From: Pengzhenrongella sicca
Lineage (GTDB): Bacteria; Actinomycetota; Actinomycetes; Actinomycetales; Cellulomonadaceae
Direction: 5' to 3'
Assembly: GCF_017569225.1 (NCBI RefSeq)
Contig: NZ_CP071868.1
Coordinates: forward strand, 1,426,001-1,490,000
Length of the DNA: 64,000 bases
The notes below the pieces were generated by a model. It did not search any database and was not told the origin of the DNA. It worked only from the letters and a program-made list of their open reading frames with translations. Both the position numbers and the translations under genes were made by a program. Shown one piece after another: positions 27,391 through 35,683 of this stretch (within the stretch, counting starts at the first letter, position 1; each line of letters starts with the position of its first letter).

Positions 27391-28028
27391 TCGACCCGCA
27401 GCACGCGGAAGCCCTTCTCGGTCTCGACCCGGGTGACCTCGGCGGCGTCGCCGAGCTGCTCGGCGAGCCAGCGCTGCAACGAGTCGGCGCCGAGGTTGCG
27501 CTGCACGACGAGGTGGGCCTGCGCACCGGGTGCGAGCCGCGGCAGCCAGCGCAGCAGCATCTCGTGCAGCGCGACCTTCCCGACCCGGATCGGCGGGTTC
27601 GACCACAGGGCGGCGAGCGCGACGTCGGCCGGGACGTCGTCGGGCGTGACGGCGCGGACGTTGGCGAGGCCGAGCACGTCGGCGTTGCGCCGCACGAGGT
27701 CGAGCGCGCGCTCGTTCACATCGACGGCCCACACGCGCGCCGCGGGCGAGGTCAGGGCGAGGGTCAACGCGACGGGCCCCCAGCCGCAGCCGAGGTCGAG
27801 CAGGTCGCCGCTGGTCGGCGGCGCGGGCACGGTCTCGAGCAGCACGCGTGTGCCGAGGTCGAGCCGGTCGGGGGAGAAGACCCCGCGCGCGGTCTCGAGC
27901 TCGAGCTCGCGGCCGGCCAGGCGCACGCGCAGCGGGCGCCGTTCGGAGGGCGACGCGGGCCGGGCGGTGAAGTAGTGGTCGGCCGGGTCGGCGGCCCTGG
28001 CGTCGGCGGGCTCAGCGGGATCGGGCAC
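27348..28028 (-). CDS. Class I SAM-dependent methyltransferase, RsmC/RlmG-like
   Basis: Predicted 23S or 16S rRNA guanine-N2 methyltransferase of 226 residues. DLLDLGCGWGPVALTLA is motif I for SAM binding, VWAVDVNERALDLVRRNA is motif II, and the NPPIRVGK motif is typical of RsmC/RlmG enzymes acting on a guanine exocyclic amine. GTG 28028 begins VPDPAEPADAR... before the conserved DHYFTARP; an upstream extension is low-quality. Its end overlaps the thioredoxin gene by 43 bp tail to tail. It lacks the N-terminal half of E. coli RsmC, as do most actinobacterial copies. Confidence 0.87.
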   Translation of the reverse strand: MPDPAEPADARAADPADHYFTARPASPSERRPLRVRLAGRELELETARGVFSPDRLDLGTRVLLETVPAPPTSGDLLDLGCGWGPVALTLALTSPAARVWAVDVNERALDLVRRNADVLGLANVRAVTPDDVPADVALAALWSNPPIRVGKVALHEMLLRWLPRLAPGAQAHLVVQRNLGADSLQRWLAEQLGDAAEVTRVETEKGFRVLRVDQLGSTTAASAARA

Positions 28029-28069
28029 GGGTCGAACCCTACGCGGGTCACGCCGGGAGCGAATTGGCT

Positions 28070-28089
28070 CGCCGCCTGGCCAGGCGGCG
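28070..28089. promoter_or_regulatory. Perfect 20-bp palindrome in the methyltransferase-hflX divergent gap
   Basis: CGCCGCCTGG-CCAGGCGGCG is fully self-complementary and centred between divergent start codons (28028 and 28129). It may be an operator for either gene or a hairpin in the hflX leader. No regulator is encoded next to it. Confidence 0.5.
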
Positions 28090-28128
28090 TGACACCCTGG
28101 GACGAGCGAAGAGAGAAAGAGGTAGCAC

Positions 28129-29700
28129 GTGACCCATCCCCGCACCGGCTCCACGTCCGACGGCGCAGCCGAGGTCCCCGACGAGCCCGCCACCGCGGGC
28201 GAACCGCAGCGGGACGGGGGATCGGGCCAGCGCAGCGCGCAGGACGTCGCCGGCGACGTCGTCGCCCGGGTCCTGGCCCGCGCGGGCACCGCGCTCGACG
28301 CGGGGGCCACGGTGCACTCGTCCTACGACGGCCAGCAGTTCGACATCGCGGACCGGGCCTCGCTGCGGCGGGTCGGCGGCCTGTCGACCGAGCTTCAGGA
28401 CGTCACCGAGGTCGAGTACCGGCAGCTGCGGCTCGAGAAGGTCGTGCTCGTCGGGATCTGGGGTCAGGGCACCGTGCAGGACGCCGAGGTATCACTCGCC
28501 GAGCTCTCCGCGCTCGCCGAGACGGCGGGCTCCGAGGTGCTCGACGGCATGCTCCAGCGCCGCGCCAACCCGGACCCGAGCACGTACCTGGGCTCGGGCA
28601 AGGCCGTGGAGCTGGCCACGATCGTGGCCGCGACCGGCGCCGACACCGTCATCATCGACGGCGACCTCGCGCCGTCCCAGCGCCGTGCGCTGGAGGACAT
28701 CGTCAAGGTCAAGGTGATCGACCGCACCGCGCTGATCCTGGACATCTTTGCCCAGCACGCGAAGTCCCGTGAGGGCAAGGCCCAGGTGGAGCTCGCCCAG
28801 CTCGAGTACCTGCTGCCGCGCCTGCGCGGCTGGGGCGAGTCCATGTCCCGCCAGGCCGGCGGGCGGGTCGCGGCCGGCGCCGGGATCGGCTCGCGCGGTC
28901 CCGGTGAGACCAAGATGGAGCTGGACCGGCGCCGCATCCGGACCCGGATGGCGAAGCTCCGCCGCGAGATCGCCGCGATGGCGCCCTCGCGCGAGACCAA
29001 GCGGTCCTCCCGGCGGCGCAACGCCATCCCGTCGGTCGCGATCGCCGGGTACACGAACGCGGGCAAGTCGTCGCTGCTCAACCGGCTCACCGGCGCTGGC
29101 GTCATGGTCGAGAACGCGCTCTTCGCGACCCTCGACCCGACCGTCCGGCGAGCCGAGACTGCCGACGGCCGGGTCTACACGCTGACCGACACCGTCGGCT
29201 TCGTGCGCTCGCTGCCCACGCAGCTCGTCGAGGCGTTCCGGTCCACGCTCGAGGAGGTCGCGGACGCCGACCTCGTGCTGCACATCGTGGACGCGTCGCA
29301 CCCCGACCCCGAGGGCCAGATCACGGCCGTCCGGCAGGTGCTGGCCGGGATCCCCGGCGCGTTCGACGTGCCCGAGGTCATCGTGCTCAACAAGGCCGAC
29401 GTCGCCGATCCCGACGTCATCGCGCGGCTGCGCTCGCAAGAGGTGCACTCGATCGTCATCTCCGCCCACACCGGCGAGGGGATAGACGAGCTGCTCGCGC
29501 TCGTCACCGACCAGCTCCCGCGGCCCGGGGTCAGTGTCGACCTCGTCATCCCGTACGACCGCGGCGACCTCGTCAGCCGCGTGCACGAGGTCGGTGAGAT
29601 CGAGGCCGAGGAGCACACGGGCGCAGGCACCGCGCTGCGCGCGCGCGTGGACGAGGCTCTCGCCCGTGAGCTCGCCGAGGCGGCCGTCCCGGGGACCTGA
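28129..29700 (+). CDS. hflX: GTPase HflX
   Basis: Ribosome-associated GTPase that splits stalled 70S ribosomes after heat or antibiotic stress. The 523-residue protein has the N-terminal HflX domain (NPDPSTYLGSGKAVEL, DGDLAPSQRRALEDIV, DRTALILDIFAQHA), the helical linker GRGPGET-type segment (SRGPGETKMELDRRRIR), then the G domain: G1 GYTNAGKS at 307-314, G3 DTVGFV, G4 NKAD. The first 60 residues are an acidic/Ser-rich tail. AGAAAGAGG lies 7-15 nt before the GTG start and decides it. It follows the miaA-dapF group but has its own divergent promoter region. Confidence 0.96.
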   Translation: MTHPRTGSTSDGAAEVPDEPATAGEPQRDGGSGQRSAQDVAGDVVARVLARAGTALDAGATVHSSYDGQQFDIADRASLRRVGGLSTELQDVTEVEYRQLRLEKVVLVGIWGQGTVQDAEVSLAELSALAETAGSEVLDGMLQRRANPDPSTYLGSGKAVELATIVAATGADTVIIDGDLAPSQRRALEDIVKVKVIDRTALILDIFAQHAKSREGKAQVELAQLEYLLPRLRGWGESMSRQAGGRVAAGAGIGSRGPGETKMELDRRRIRTRMAKLRREIAAMAPSRETKRSSRRRNAIPSVAIAGYTNAGKSSLLNRLTGAGVMVENALFATLDPTVRRAETADGRVYTLTDTVGFVRSLPTQLVEAFRSTLEEVADADLVLHIVDASHPDPEGQITAVRQVLAGIPGAFDVPEVIVLNKADVADPDVIARLRSQEVHSIVISAHTGEGIDELLALVTDQLPRPGVSVDLVIPYDRGDLVSRVHEVGEIEAEEHTGAGTALRARVDEALARELAEAAVPGT

Positions 29701-29754
29701 GCTCGGGCGTCCACACCCGGTGCCGGCTCCGGCCGGCCGGGCGGGCGCCCGCAC

Positions 29755-29766
29755 TAGGCTGTCCCG
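29755..29766 (+). promoter_or_regulatory. Putative leaderless promoter of dinG
   Basis: TAGGCT (29755-29760) ends 6 nt before the dinG GTG with no Shine-Dalgarno sequence. No LexA box is seen here, unlike E. coli dinG. Confidence 0.5.
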
Positions 29767-31974
29767 GTGCCAGACCCGAGCCCGTCGAACGACCAGCCCG
29801 CCCCGGTCGAGGAGCTGCTCGAGCTGGCGGTCACGAGCCTCGGCGGGTCGCGCCGCGCGGGCCAGGTCGAGATGGCGCGCGCCGTGGCCGGCGCGATCGA
29901 GGGCGGCGAGCACCTCCTGGTCCAGGCGGGCACAGGCACCGGTAAGTCGCTCGGCTACCTCGTCCCGGCGGTGCGGCACGCGGTGCAGGACGACGAGCGC
30001 GTCGTCGTGTCGACCGCGACGCTCGCGCTCCAGCGCCAGATCCTCACGCACGACCTCCCGCTCGTCGCCGCGGCCCTGGCGCCGCGGCTGCCGCGCGCCC
30101 CGCGAATCGCGGTGCTCAAGGGCTGGCACAACTACGCGTGCGTGCAGAAGGTCGCGGGCGGCTTCCCGGCGGACGAGGCCGGCACGCTGTTCGAGCTGCC
30201 GGGTGAGCCGGCGGGCGCCGCCGAGCACCCCGCGGCCGCCGACGACGACGCGGGCGCTCGCCCGCGCGCGGGTCGGGCCGGGGGCGGGGCCCGGTCGGGC
30301 GATCTCGGTGCGCAGGTCGTCCGGGCCCGAGCCTGGGTCGAGGAGACCGAGACGGGCGACCGGGACGACCTCGTCCCGGGGGTGAGCGACCGCGCGTGGC
30401 GCCAGGTCTCCGTCACCTCGATGGAGTGCCTCGCCCCGAAGTGCCCCATGATCGGCGACTGCTTCCCGACGCGGGCGCGCGCGTTGGCGAAGGAGGCCGA
30501 CGTCGTGGTGACCAACCACGCGATGCTCGGCATCGCCGCCTCCGGGTTCCCCGGGATCCTGCCCGAGCACCAGGTCCTGATCGTCGACGAGGCGCACGAG
30601 CTCACCGACCGCGTCACCGCGCAGGCGACCGCGGAGCTGTCGGTCGCGACGGTCGAACGCGCGGCCCGCCTCACGCGCCGCCACGGCAGCCTCCCGACGA
30701 CGGACCTGGACGCCGCGAGCCTCGCGCTCGGCGCCGTGCTCGCCGAGCTGCCCGAGGGCCGGCTGCGCGACGGCCTGCCCCCGGCCGCGCAGTCGGCCGT
30801 GGGCGCCGTGCGCGACGCCGCGCGCACGCTCCTGAGCGCGCTCAAGCCCGCGGGCGCCCCGTCGGCCGCGGCCGCCGAGGGCGGGATCAAGATGGCCGCG
30901 TCGGCGATGCTCGAGCTGTTCGACATCACCGACCGGATGGCCGGCAACCCGGACCGCACGGGCACCGACGTGCTTTGGTGCTCGCGCGGCGACGACGGCG
31001 GCGCGTTCCGCGGCAGCGGCATGTCCCGCCTGCACGCGGCCCCGCTCGCCGTCAACGGCCTCATCCGGACCCACCTGCTCGCGGGGCGGTCCGGCGTGCT
31101 CACGTCGGCGACCCTCGCGCTCGGCGGCTCCTTCGTGCCGCTCGCGCGGTCCCTCGGCCTGGACGCCTCCGCGCAGCGGGTCGAGGCGGCCGGCGAGGCA
31201 GCGCCGGCCGCGGAACCCGCCGTCAAGCCCGCCGCAAAGCCCGCCGCGAAGACGAGCGCGAAGCAGGCCGCGAAGCCGGCCGCCGACGGCGACGCCGAGG
31301 CGGTCCCGTGGCGCGGCCTCGACGTCGGGAGCCCGTTCGACTACCCGCGCCAGGGCATCCTGTACATCGCGAAGCGGCTGCCGGCCCCGGGCCGGGAGTC
31401 CGCGACCGACGCCCAGCTCGACGAGATCGCGACCCTCATCACCGCCGCCGGCGGCCGGACCCTCGGGCTCTTCTCATCCCGGCGCGCCGCGACGGCGGTC
31501 GCGGAGGCGATGCGCGAGCGGCTCGACGTCCCCGTGCTCGCGCAGGGCGACGACCAGCTGCCGACCCTCGTGCGCGAGTTCGCGGCGGACCCGGCCACGT
31601 GCCTGTTCGGCACGCTCTCGCTCTGGCAGGGCGTCGACGTGCCCGGCCCGTCGTGCCAGCTCGTGCTCATCGACCGCATCCCGTTCCCGCGGCCGGACGA
31701 CCCGGTCCGCTCGGCGCGGTCGGAGGCCGTCGAGGCCGCGGGCGGCAACGGGTTCATGCAGATCTCCGCGACCCACGCGGCGCTGATGCTCGCGCAGGGA
31801 GCGGGCCGGCTGATCCGCGGCACCGCCGATCGCGGCGTCGTCGCCGTCCTCGACCCGCGGCTCGCGACGGCGCGGTACGGGGAGTTCCTCGCCCGCTCTC
31901 TGCCGGACTTCTGGCGCACGAGCGACCGGGAGGTCGTCGTCGCGGCGCTCGAGCGGCTGGGCGCACTAGCCTGA
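29767..31974 (+). CDS. dinG: DinG/XPD-family ATP-dependent DNA helicase
   Basis: 5'-3' superfamily 2 helicase that resolves R-loops and repair structures. P-loop AGTGTGKS at about residues 54-61 and DEAH box (IVDEAHEL) at 274-279. Iron-sulfur cluster candidates are C125, C221, C226 and C232 (ECLAPKCPMIGDCF), so a cluster is probably bound. Motif VI is QGAGRLIRGTADRGVV. Two inserts look disordered: an Ala/Asp-rich one (about 150-185) and an AAKPAAK repeat (about 480-510) that is unlike the flanking sequence. Length 735. GTG 29767 is preceded by a -10-like element at leaderless spacing. Confidence 0.93.
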   Translation: MPDPSPSNDQPAPVEELLELAVTSLGGSRRAGQVEMARAVAGAIEGGEHLLVQAGTGTGKSLGYLVPAVRHAVQDDERVVVSTATLALQRQILTHDLPLVAAALAPRLPRAPRIAVLKGWHNYACVQKVAGGFPADEAGTLFELPGEPAGAAEHPAAADDDAGARPRAGRAGGGARSGDLGAQVVRARAWVEETETGDRDDLVPGVSDRAWRQVSVTSMECLAPKCPMIGDCFPTRARALAKEADVVVTNHAMLGIAASGFPGILPEHQVLIVDEAHELTDRVTAQATAELSVATVERAARLTRRHGSLPTTDLDAASLALGAVLAELPEGRLRDGLPPAAQSAVGAVRDAARTLLSALKPAGAPSAAAAEGGIKMAASAMLELFDITDRMAGNPDRTGTDVLWCSRGDDGGAFRGSGMSRLHAAPLAVNGLIRTHLLAGRSGVLTSATLALGGSFVPLARSLGLDASAQRVEAAGEAAPAAEPAVKPAAKPAAKTSAKQAAKPAADGDAEAVPWRGLDVGSPFDYPRQGILYIAKRLPAPGRESATDAQLDEIATLITAAGGRTLGLFSSRRAATAVAEAMRERLDVPVLAQGDDQLPTLVREFAADPATCLFGTLSLWQGVDVPGPSCQLVLIDRIPFPRPDDPVRSARSEAVEAAGGNGFMQISATHAALMLAQGAGRLIRGTADRGVVAVLDPRLATARYGEFLARSLPDFWRTSDREVVVAALERLGALA

Positions 31975-32020
31975 CCCCAAACCCCGCCCGCCCGCCGCAC
32001 GACCCATCCGTGGAGGATCC

Positions 32021-33025
32021 ATGAGCGAGACCTACGACAGCGACGACGTCGGCACGGGCAACGGACCGGTCCCGGACCGGCGCACCACCAAGCTCGCCGT
32101 GGTCGGAGCTGGCGCGGTCGGGGCGACGGTGGCCTACGCGGCGCTGCTGCGCGGCGCGGCGCGCACGGTCGCGCTCTACGACATCAGCAAGGAGAAGGTC
32201 GAGGCCGAGGCGCTCGACCTCGGGCACGGCATCCAGTTCATGCCGATGGCCGAGGTGATCGGCTCGGACGACATCGCGGTGTGCGCGGACGCCGACGTGG
32301 TCGTCGTGACCGCCGGGGCGAAGCAGAAGCCCGGGCAGACCCGCCTGGACCTCGCCGAGGCGACCATCTCGCTCACCCGCAAGATCCTGCCGCCGCTGGT
32401 CGAGCAGGCCCCGAACGCGATCTTCATCATGGTGACCAACCCGGTCGACATCGTCACCTACGCGGCCCTGAAGCTGTCGGGCCTGCCGCGCTCGCAGCTG
32501 TTCGGCTCGGGCACGGTGCTCGACTCGTCCCGCCTGCGCTACCTGATCGCGCGTCGCACCGGCGTCGCGGTGCAGAACGTGCACGCGTACATGGCGGGGG
32601 AGCACGGCGACAGCGAGTTCCCGCTGTGGGACTCGGCGTCGATCGGCGGCGTGCCGCTGACGCAGTGGCGCGGCACGCGCGACGCCGGACCGATGACGCC
32701 CGCCGTGCGCGAGGCCATCGCGCGCGACGTCATCGAGTCGGCCTACCAGATCATCAAGGGCAAGGGCGCGACCAACTACGCCGTCTCGCTGGCCGTGTCC
32801 CGGATCATCGAGGCGGTGCTCAAGGACGAGCGCCGGGTGCTGCCGGTCTCGAGCCTGCTCGACGACTACTACGGAATCAGCGACGTGTGCCTGTCGGTGC
32901 CGACGGTCGTGGGCCGCACCGGCGCCGACCGGCTGCTCGAGGTGCCCATGTCCGCCGACGAGGTCGCGAACCTGCGGCGCTCGGCCGAGGCGCTCAAGGC
33001 GGTCGCGCGACGGTTCGGGTTCTAG
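32021..33025 (+). CDS. ldh: L-lactate dehydrogenase
   Basis: NADH-dependent reduction of pyruvate to L-lactate, regenerating NAD+ in fermentation. The 334-residue protein has the Rossmann glycines VVGAGAVGA (27-35), the arginine-loop segment AGAKQKPGQTR (Gln favours pyruvate over oxaloacetate), catalytic His195 in GEHGDSE, and VTNPVDIVTY. GGAGGA stands just before the ATG. A TAGCCT hexamer in the end of dinG (31967-31972) could be its -10 element. I see no Rex-type operator. A fermentative capacity fits a facultative Cellulomonas-like organism. Confidence 0.96.
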   Translation: MSETYDSDDVGTGNGPVPDRRTTKLAVVGAGAVGATVAYAALLRGAARTVALYDISKEKVEAEALDLGHGIQFMPMAEVIGSDDIAVCADADVVVVTAGAKQKPGQTRLDLAEATISLTRKILPPLVEQAPNAIFIMVTNPVDIVTYAALKLSGLPRSQLFGSGTVLDSSRLRYLIARRTGVAVQNVHAYMAGEHGDSEFPLWDSASIGGVPLTQWRGTRDAGPMTPAVREAIARDVIESAYQIIKGKGATNYAVSLAVSRIIEAVLKDERRVLPVSSLLDDYYGISDVCLSVPTVVGRTGADRLLEVPMSADEVANLRRSAEALKAVARRFGF

Positions 33026-33064
33026 TTCACCCGCGAACCTCGGATGCGGCGACCGAAGGAGCCC

Positions 33065-33076
33065 TAGCCTCGGCCC
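33065..33076 (+). promoter_or_regulatory. Putative leaderless promoter of M16-like gene
   Basis: TAGCCT (33065-33070) ends 6 nt before the ATG of the peptidase gene; no Shine-Dalgarno sequence is present. Confidence 0.45.
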
Positions 33077-34636
33077 ATGCAACGACGTGACCTCGATGGC
33101 CTCACCGTTCTTTCCGCGCCCGCCCCCGCACCGTTCACCGCCACGCTGGTGTTCGCGGTCGGCCGCCGCCACGAGGCGTTCCTGACCGGGGGGATCACTC
33201 ACCTCGTCGAGCACCTCGCGATGTCGGCAGTCGGCCGGCCCATGCTCGAGTGCAACGGGCAGGTGCAGCTCGGGCATACGACCTTCACCGCCACGGGGAA
33301 CGCCGACGACGTCGTCGAGGTGCTCCGTCGGCTCGCCGCTGCGCTGCCCGCGCTGCCAGTCGAGCGCCTCGCGACCGAGGCGGCCGTGCTGCGTGCCGAG
33401 GGTGGTTCGTATGCGAGGCCAGCCCTGGGCCGGCACCTCGCGTACCGCTACGGGGCGCGCGGGCTCGGAATCGCCGGGTTCACGGAGCCGACGATCGGCG
33501 CCCTCGACGCCGACGCGGTCACGGCCTGGTCGAACCGGTACTTCGTGCGGGAGAACGCGGTGCTGTGCCTCAGCGGGCCGGCGCCCGACGGCCTTGACGA
33601 GGCGCTGAGCGCGCTGCCGCACGGAGACCGGTCCCAGCGGGCCTCGGACGTCGCCCTGGACATCCCCTACCCGGTGGTGAGCGAGGGCGACGTCGAGGAG
33701 GCAGTTGGCCTGTCGTTCCTGGCGGCGGAGAGCCCCGCCCTGCTGGCCGGGATCCGGATCGCCATGGAGCGCGCGTTCATCGAGCTGCGCATGCGCCGGG
33801 GGATCGTCTACCACCCGGACGCCGACGTCATCGACGTCGCGGGAGACACTCTGCTGGTGCTGCTCCACGCCGACCCGCTGCCCGTCCATCAGGTCGAGGC
33901 AGGCCGGGGACTGCTCGACATCGTCCGGGCCCTCGCATCCGACGGGCCGACCGCAGCGGAGCTTCGCGGTGACGTCGCGCGAGCGCGGCTGGCCGTCGCC
34001 GACCCGCGCGCTGCCCTTGCCGAGCTCGACTGGGCGGCCGCGGACGTGCTGGCGGGGCGGCCCGAGCACACCGACGTCGAGCGGCTCGCAGAGCTCGAGC
34101 TGGTCACCCCGGCCGCCGTCCGCGACGCCTTTGCTGCTGCCGCCGCATCGCTTCTCGTCCTTGTGCCCGGAGCGGCGGAGGCCGCCGAGCTGGAGCTGCC
34201 GGTCGACGACGGGACCCGCGGCGCGGTGCTCCAGGGCCGGACCTACGCGCGGCGGCTGCGCTCGGAGGCGCCGCGCGGATCCCGGCTCGTCATTGGCGCC
34301 GACGGACTGTCGATCGTGCTGCCGTCCGACACGCTGACCGTGCGGTTCGCCGACATCATCGGTGCCACGATGGCACCCGAGGGGTACCTGACGATCCTGG
34401 GGGTCGACGGGACGACCATGCCGCTCGACCGCGGCGACTGGCGCATCGGCCGCGCCGCGTTCGAGCATCTGCTCGCGCAGATCCCGGACGCCGCACGGTT
34501 CGACCGTGAGGACGCCTGCGGCGGCGCCACGCACCGCGGCGAGTCACACGCGGCGGCCGCGGTCTGGCCGCCGACGCCGGGCCGCAGCACCGACGACCTC
34601 GCCGCCGAGCCGCCGGTGCCAGCGCCCCTGAGCTGA
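33077..34636 (+). CDS. M16-family zinc metallopeptidase-like protein with C-terminal PH-like domain
   Basis: A 519-residue protein. The N-terminal half carries the inverted zinc motif H42-L-V-E-H46 (GGITHLVEHLAMS) and a glutamate pair E101/E108 in LPVERLATEAAVLRAEGG, matching the spacing of the third ligand in M16 peptidases. The second M16 half (about 200-385) lacks zinc residues, as expected. From about residue 395 a domain resembling bacterial PH folds follows (SRLVIGADGLSIVLPSD, IIGATMAPEGYLTILGVDG), then a Pro/Ala tail. No signal peptide, so cytoplasmic. It is not in a peptide-modification cluster; the substrate is unknown. It may be an active peptidase on a small peptide or a chaperone-like relic. 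Confidence 0.75.
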   Translation: MQRRDLDGLTVLSAPAPAPFTATLVFAVGRRHEAFLTGGITHLVEHLAMSAVGRPMLECNGQVQLGHTTFTATGNADDVVEVLRRLAAALPALPVERLATEAAVLRAEGGSYARPALGRHLAYRYGARGLGIAGFTEPTIGALDADAVTAWSNRYFVRENAVLCLSGPAPDGLDEALSALPHGDRSQRASDVALDIPYPVVSEGDVEEAVGLSFLAAESPALLAGIRIAMERAFIELRMRRGIVYHPDADVIDVAGDTLLVLLHADPLPVHQVEAGRGLLDIVRALASDGPTAAELRGDVARARLAVADPRAALAELDWAAADVLAGRPEHTDVERLAELELVTPAAVRDAFAAAAASLLVLVPGAAEAAELELPVDDGTRGAVLQGRTYARRLRSEAPRGSRLVIGADGLSIVLPSDTLTVRFADIIGATMAPEGYLTILGVDGTTMPLDRGDWRIGRAAFEHLLAQIPDAARFDREDACGGATHRGESHAAAAVWPPTPGRSTDDLAAEPPVPAPLS

Positions 34637-34645
34637 GCCGAGAAG

Positions 34646-34662
34646 GCCCCGTCAGACGGGGC
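34646..34662. terminator. Bidirectional terminator hairpin
   Basis: GCCCCGT (34646-34652), loop CAG, ACGGGGC (34656-34662): perfect 7-bp stem in the 15-bp gap and first bases between convergent genes. It overlaps the stop codon of the siderophore-binding-protein gene. No T run on either side. Confidence 0.6.
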
Positions 34663-35659
34663 TGGCCGTGCGCAGGATCTCGGCCAGCTTCGTCATCTGA
34701 TCCGCCTGGGAGGAGTAGTCGAGGGCGGCGTTCTGCCAGGAGTAGACCTGGTTGGCGGCCAGCGCCGGGTGGCCGGCGAAGGTGGGCTGGGCGCGCAGGT
34801 CCTCGTCCTGGAAGCCTTCGGCGTTCACGATCAGGACGTCGCCCGTCATCATCTGGCCCGCGTTCTCCCAGCTGTAGATGTCCCAGTAGTAGTCGCCGTC
34901 GGGGCTCAGGTTCGTGTAGTCGACGCCGAGACTGCCGTACAGCGCGCTCTCGGGCTCGTCGGCTGGCTTGGTGACATAGACGCCGTCGGCGTCCGCGTAC
35001 ATCATCGTCACCTCGAGGTCGGTCTCCGCAGCGGCGGCGGACAGGTCGGCGGCGGCGGCGTCGTACTCCGACTTCGCTGTCGCGATCCGCTCGTCGCTCG
35101 CGCCGATCGAGGAAGCGAGCTCGGTCAGGCTCTCGATGACCTCGAGGCCGTTCCCGCCGATCTCGATCGCGACGACGGGGGCGATCTTTTCGAGCTGCTG
35201 CTGCTGCTCCACGTCGGCGAAGCCGTAGTACGGGCCAGCCAGGTCAAGGGTGCCCGCGCGGTCGGTCGGGTAGATGCCGGTCACGATCAGGTCGGGCGCG
35301 GCCTCGGCCAAGGCCTCGAGGTCGATCTCGCCGTAGGAGTTGCCCACGATGGCGGTGTCGGAGATGTCGTAGTCGACGAGGCGGGGATCGGAGGCGACAT
35401 CGAGCCGCCCGAAGATCGCCACGGGGTCGATGCCGTAGCTGAGCAGCCCGACGGCGTAGTCGGTGAAGCTCGCGACGCGTTCCGGCGCCTGGTCGAGCGT
35501 GATGGTCGCACCGGTGTCGTCGGTGTAGCTCCACCCGCCGGTCGTCTCCTCGGCGTCGCCTGCCGGGCCGGACGAGCACGCTGCGAGCGTCGCGACGCAG
35601 AGGATCAGGACGGGGGACAGGAGTCGGGCGGCACGGCGCCCGGCGTGAGATCGCGTCAT
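34652..35659 (-). CDS. Iron-siderophore ABC transporter substrate-binding lipoprotein
   Basis: Captures ferric siderophores at the cell surface. The 335-residue protein starts with a lipoprotein signal (lipobox LAAC, Cys28), then WSYTDDTGATITLDQAPERVASFTDYAVGLLSYGIDPVAIFG, a class III periplasmic-binding opening of the FepB/CeuE kind. LEALAEAAPDLIVTGIYP is typical of siderophore receptors. A TAGGCT -10-like element overlaps an IdeR box just upstream, and there is no good Shine-Dalgarno sequence. It is the last gene of the uptake operon but probably also has this promoter of its own. The exact siderophore cannot be read from sequence. Confidence 0.92.
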   Translation of the reverse strand: MTRSHAGRRAARLLSPVLILCVATLAACSSGPAGDAEETTGGWSYTDDTGATITLDQAPERVASFTDYAVGLLSYGIDPVAIFGRLDVASDPRLVDYDISDTAIVGNSYGEIDLEALAEAAPDLIVTGIYPTDRAGTLDLAGPYYGFADVEQQQQLEKIAPVVAIEIGGNGLEVIESLTELASSIGASDERIATAKSEYDAAAADLSAAAAETDLEVTMMYADADGVYVTKPADEPESALYGSLGVDYTNLSPDGDYYWDIYSWENAGQMMTGDVLIVNAEGFQDEDLRAQPTFAGHPALAANQVYSWQNAALDYSSQADQMTKLAEILRTASPV

Positions 35660-35664
35660 GAAGG

Positions 35665-35683
35665 TAAGGTTAGCCTATCCTCA
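35665..35683 (-). promoter_or_regulatory. IdeR/DtxR-type iron box upstream of binding-protein gene
   Basis: The 19-bp sequence TAAGGTTAGCCTATCCTCA matches the consensus TTAGGTTAGCCTAACCTAA at 15-16 positions, with an intact AGGTTAGCCTA core. It overlaps the stop codon of the ABC ATPase gene and ends 5 bp before the ATG of the binding-protein gene. A TAGGCT -10-like hexamer lies inside it, so iron-loaded IdeR would block transcription directly. Confidence 0.85.
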
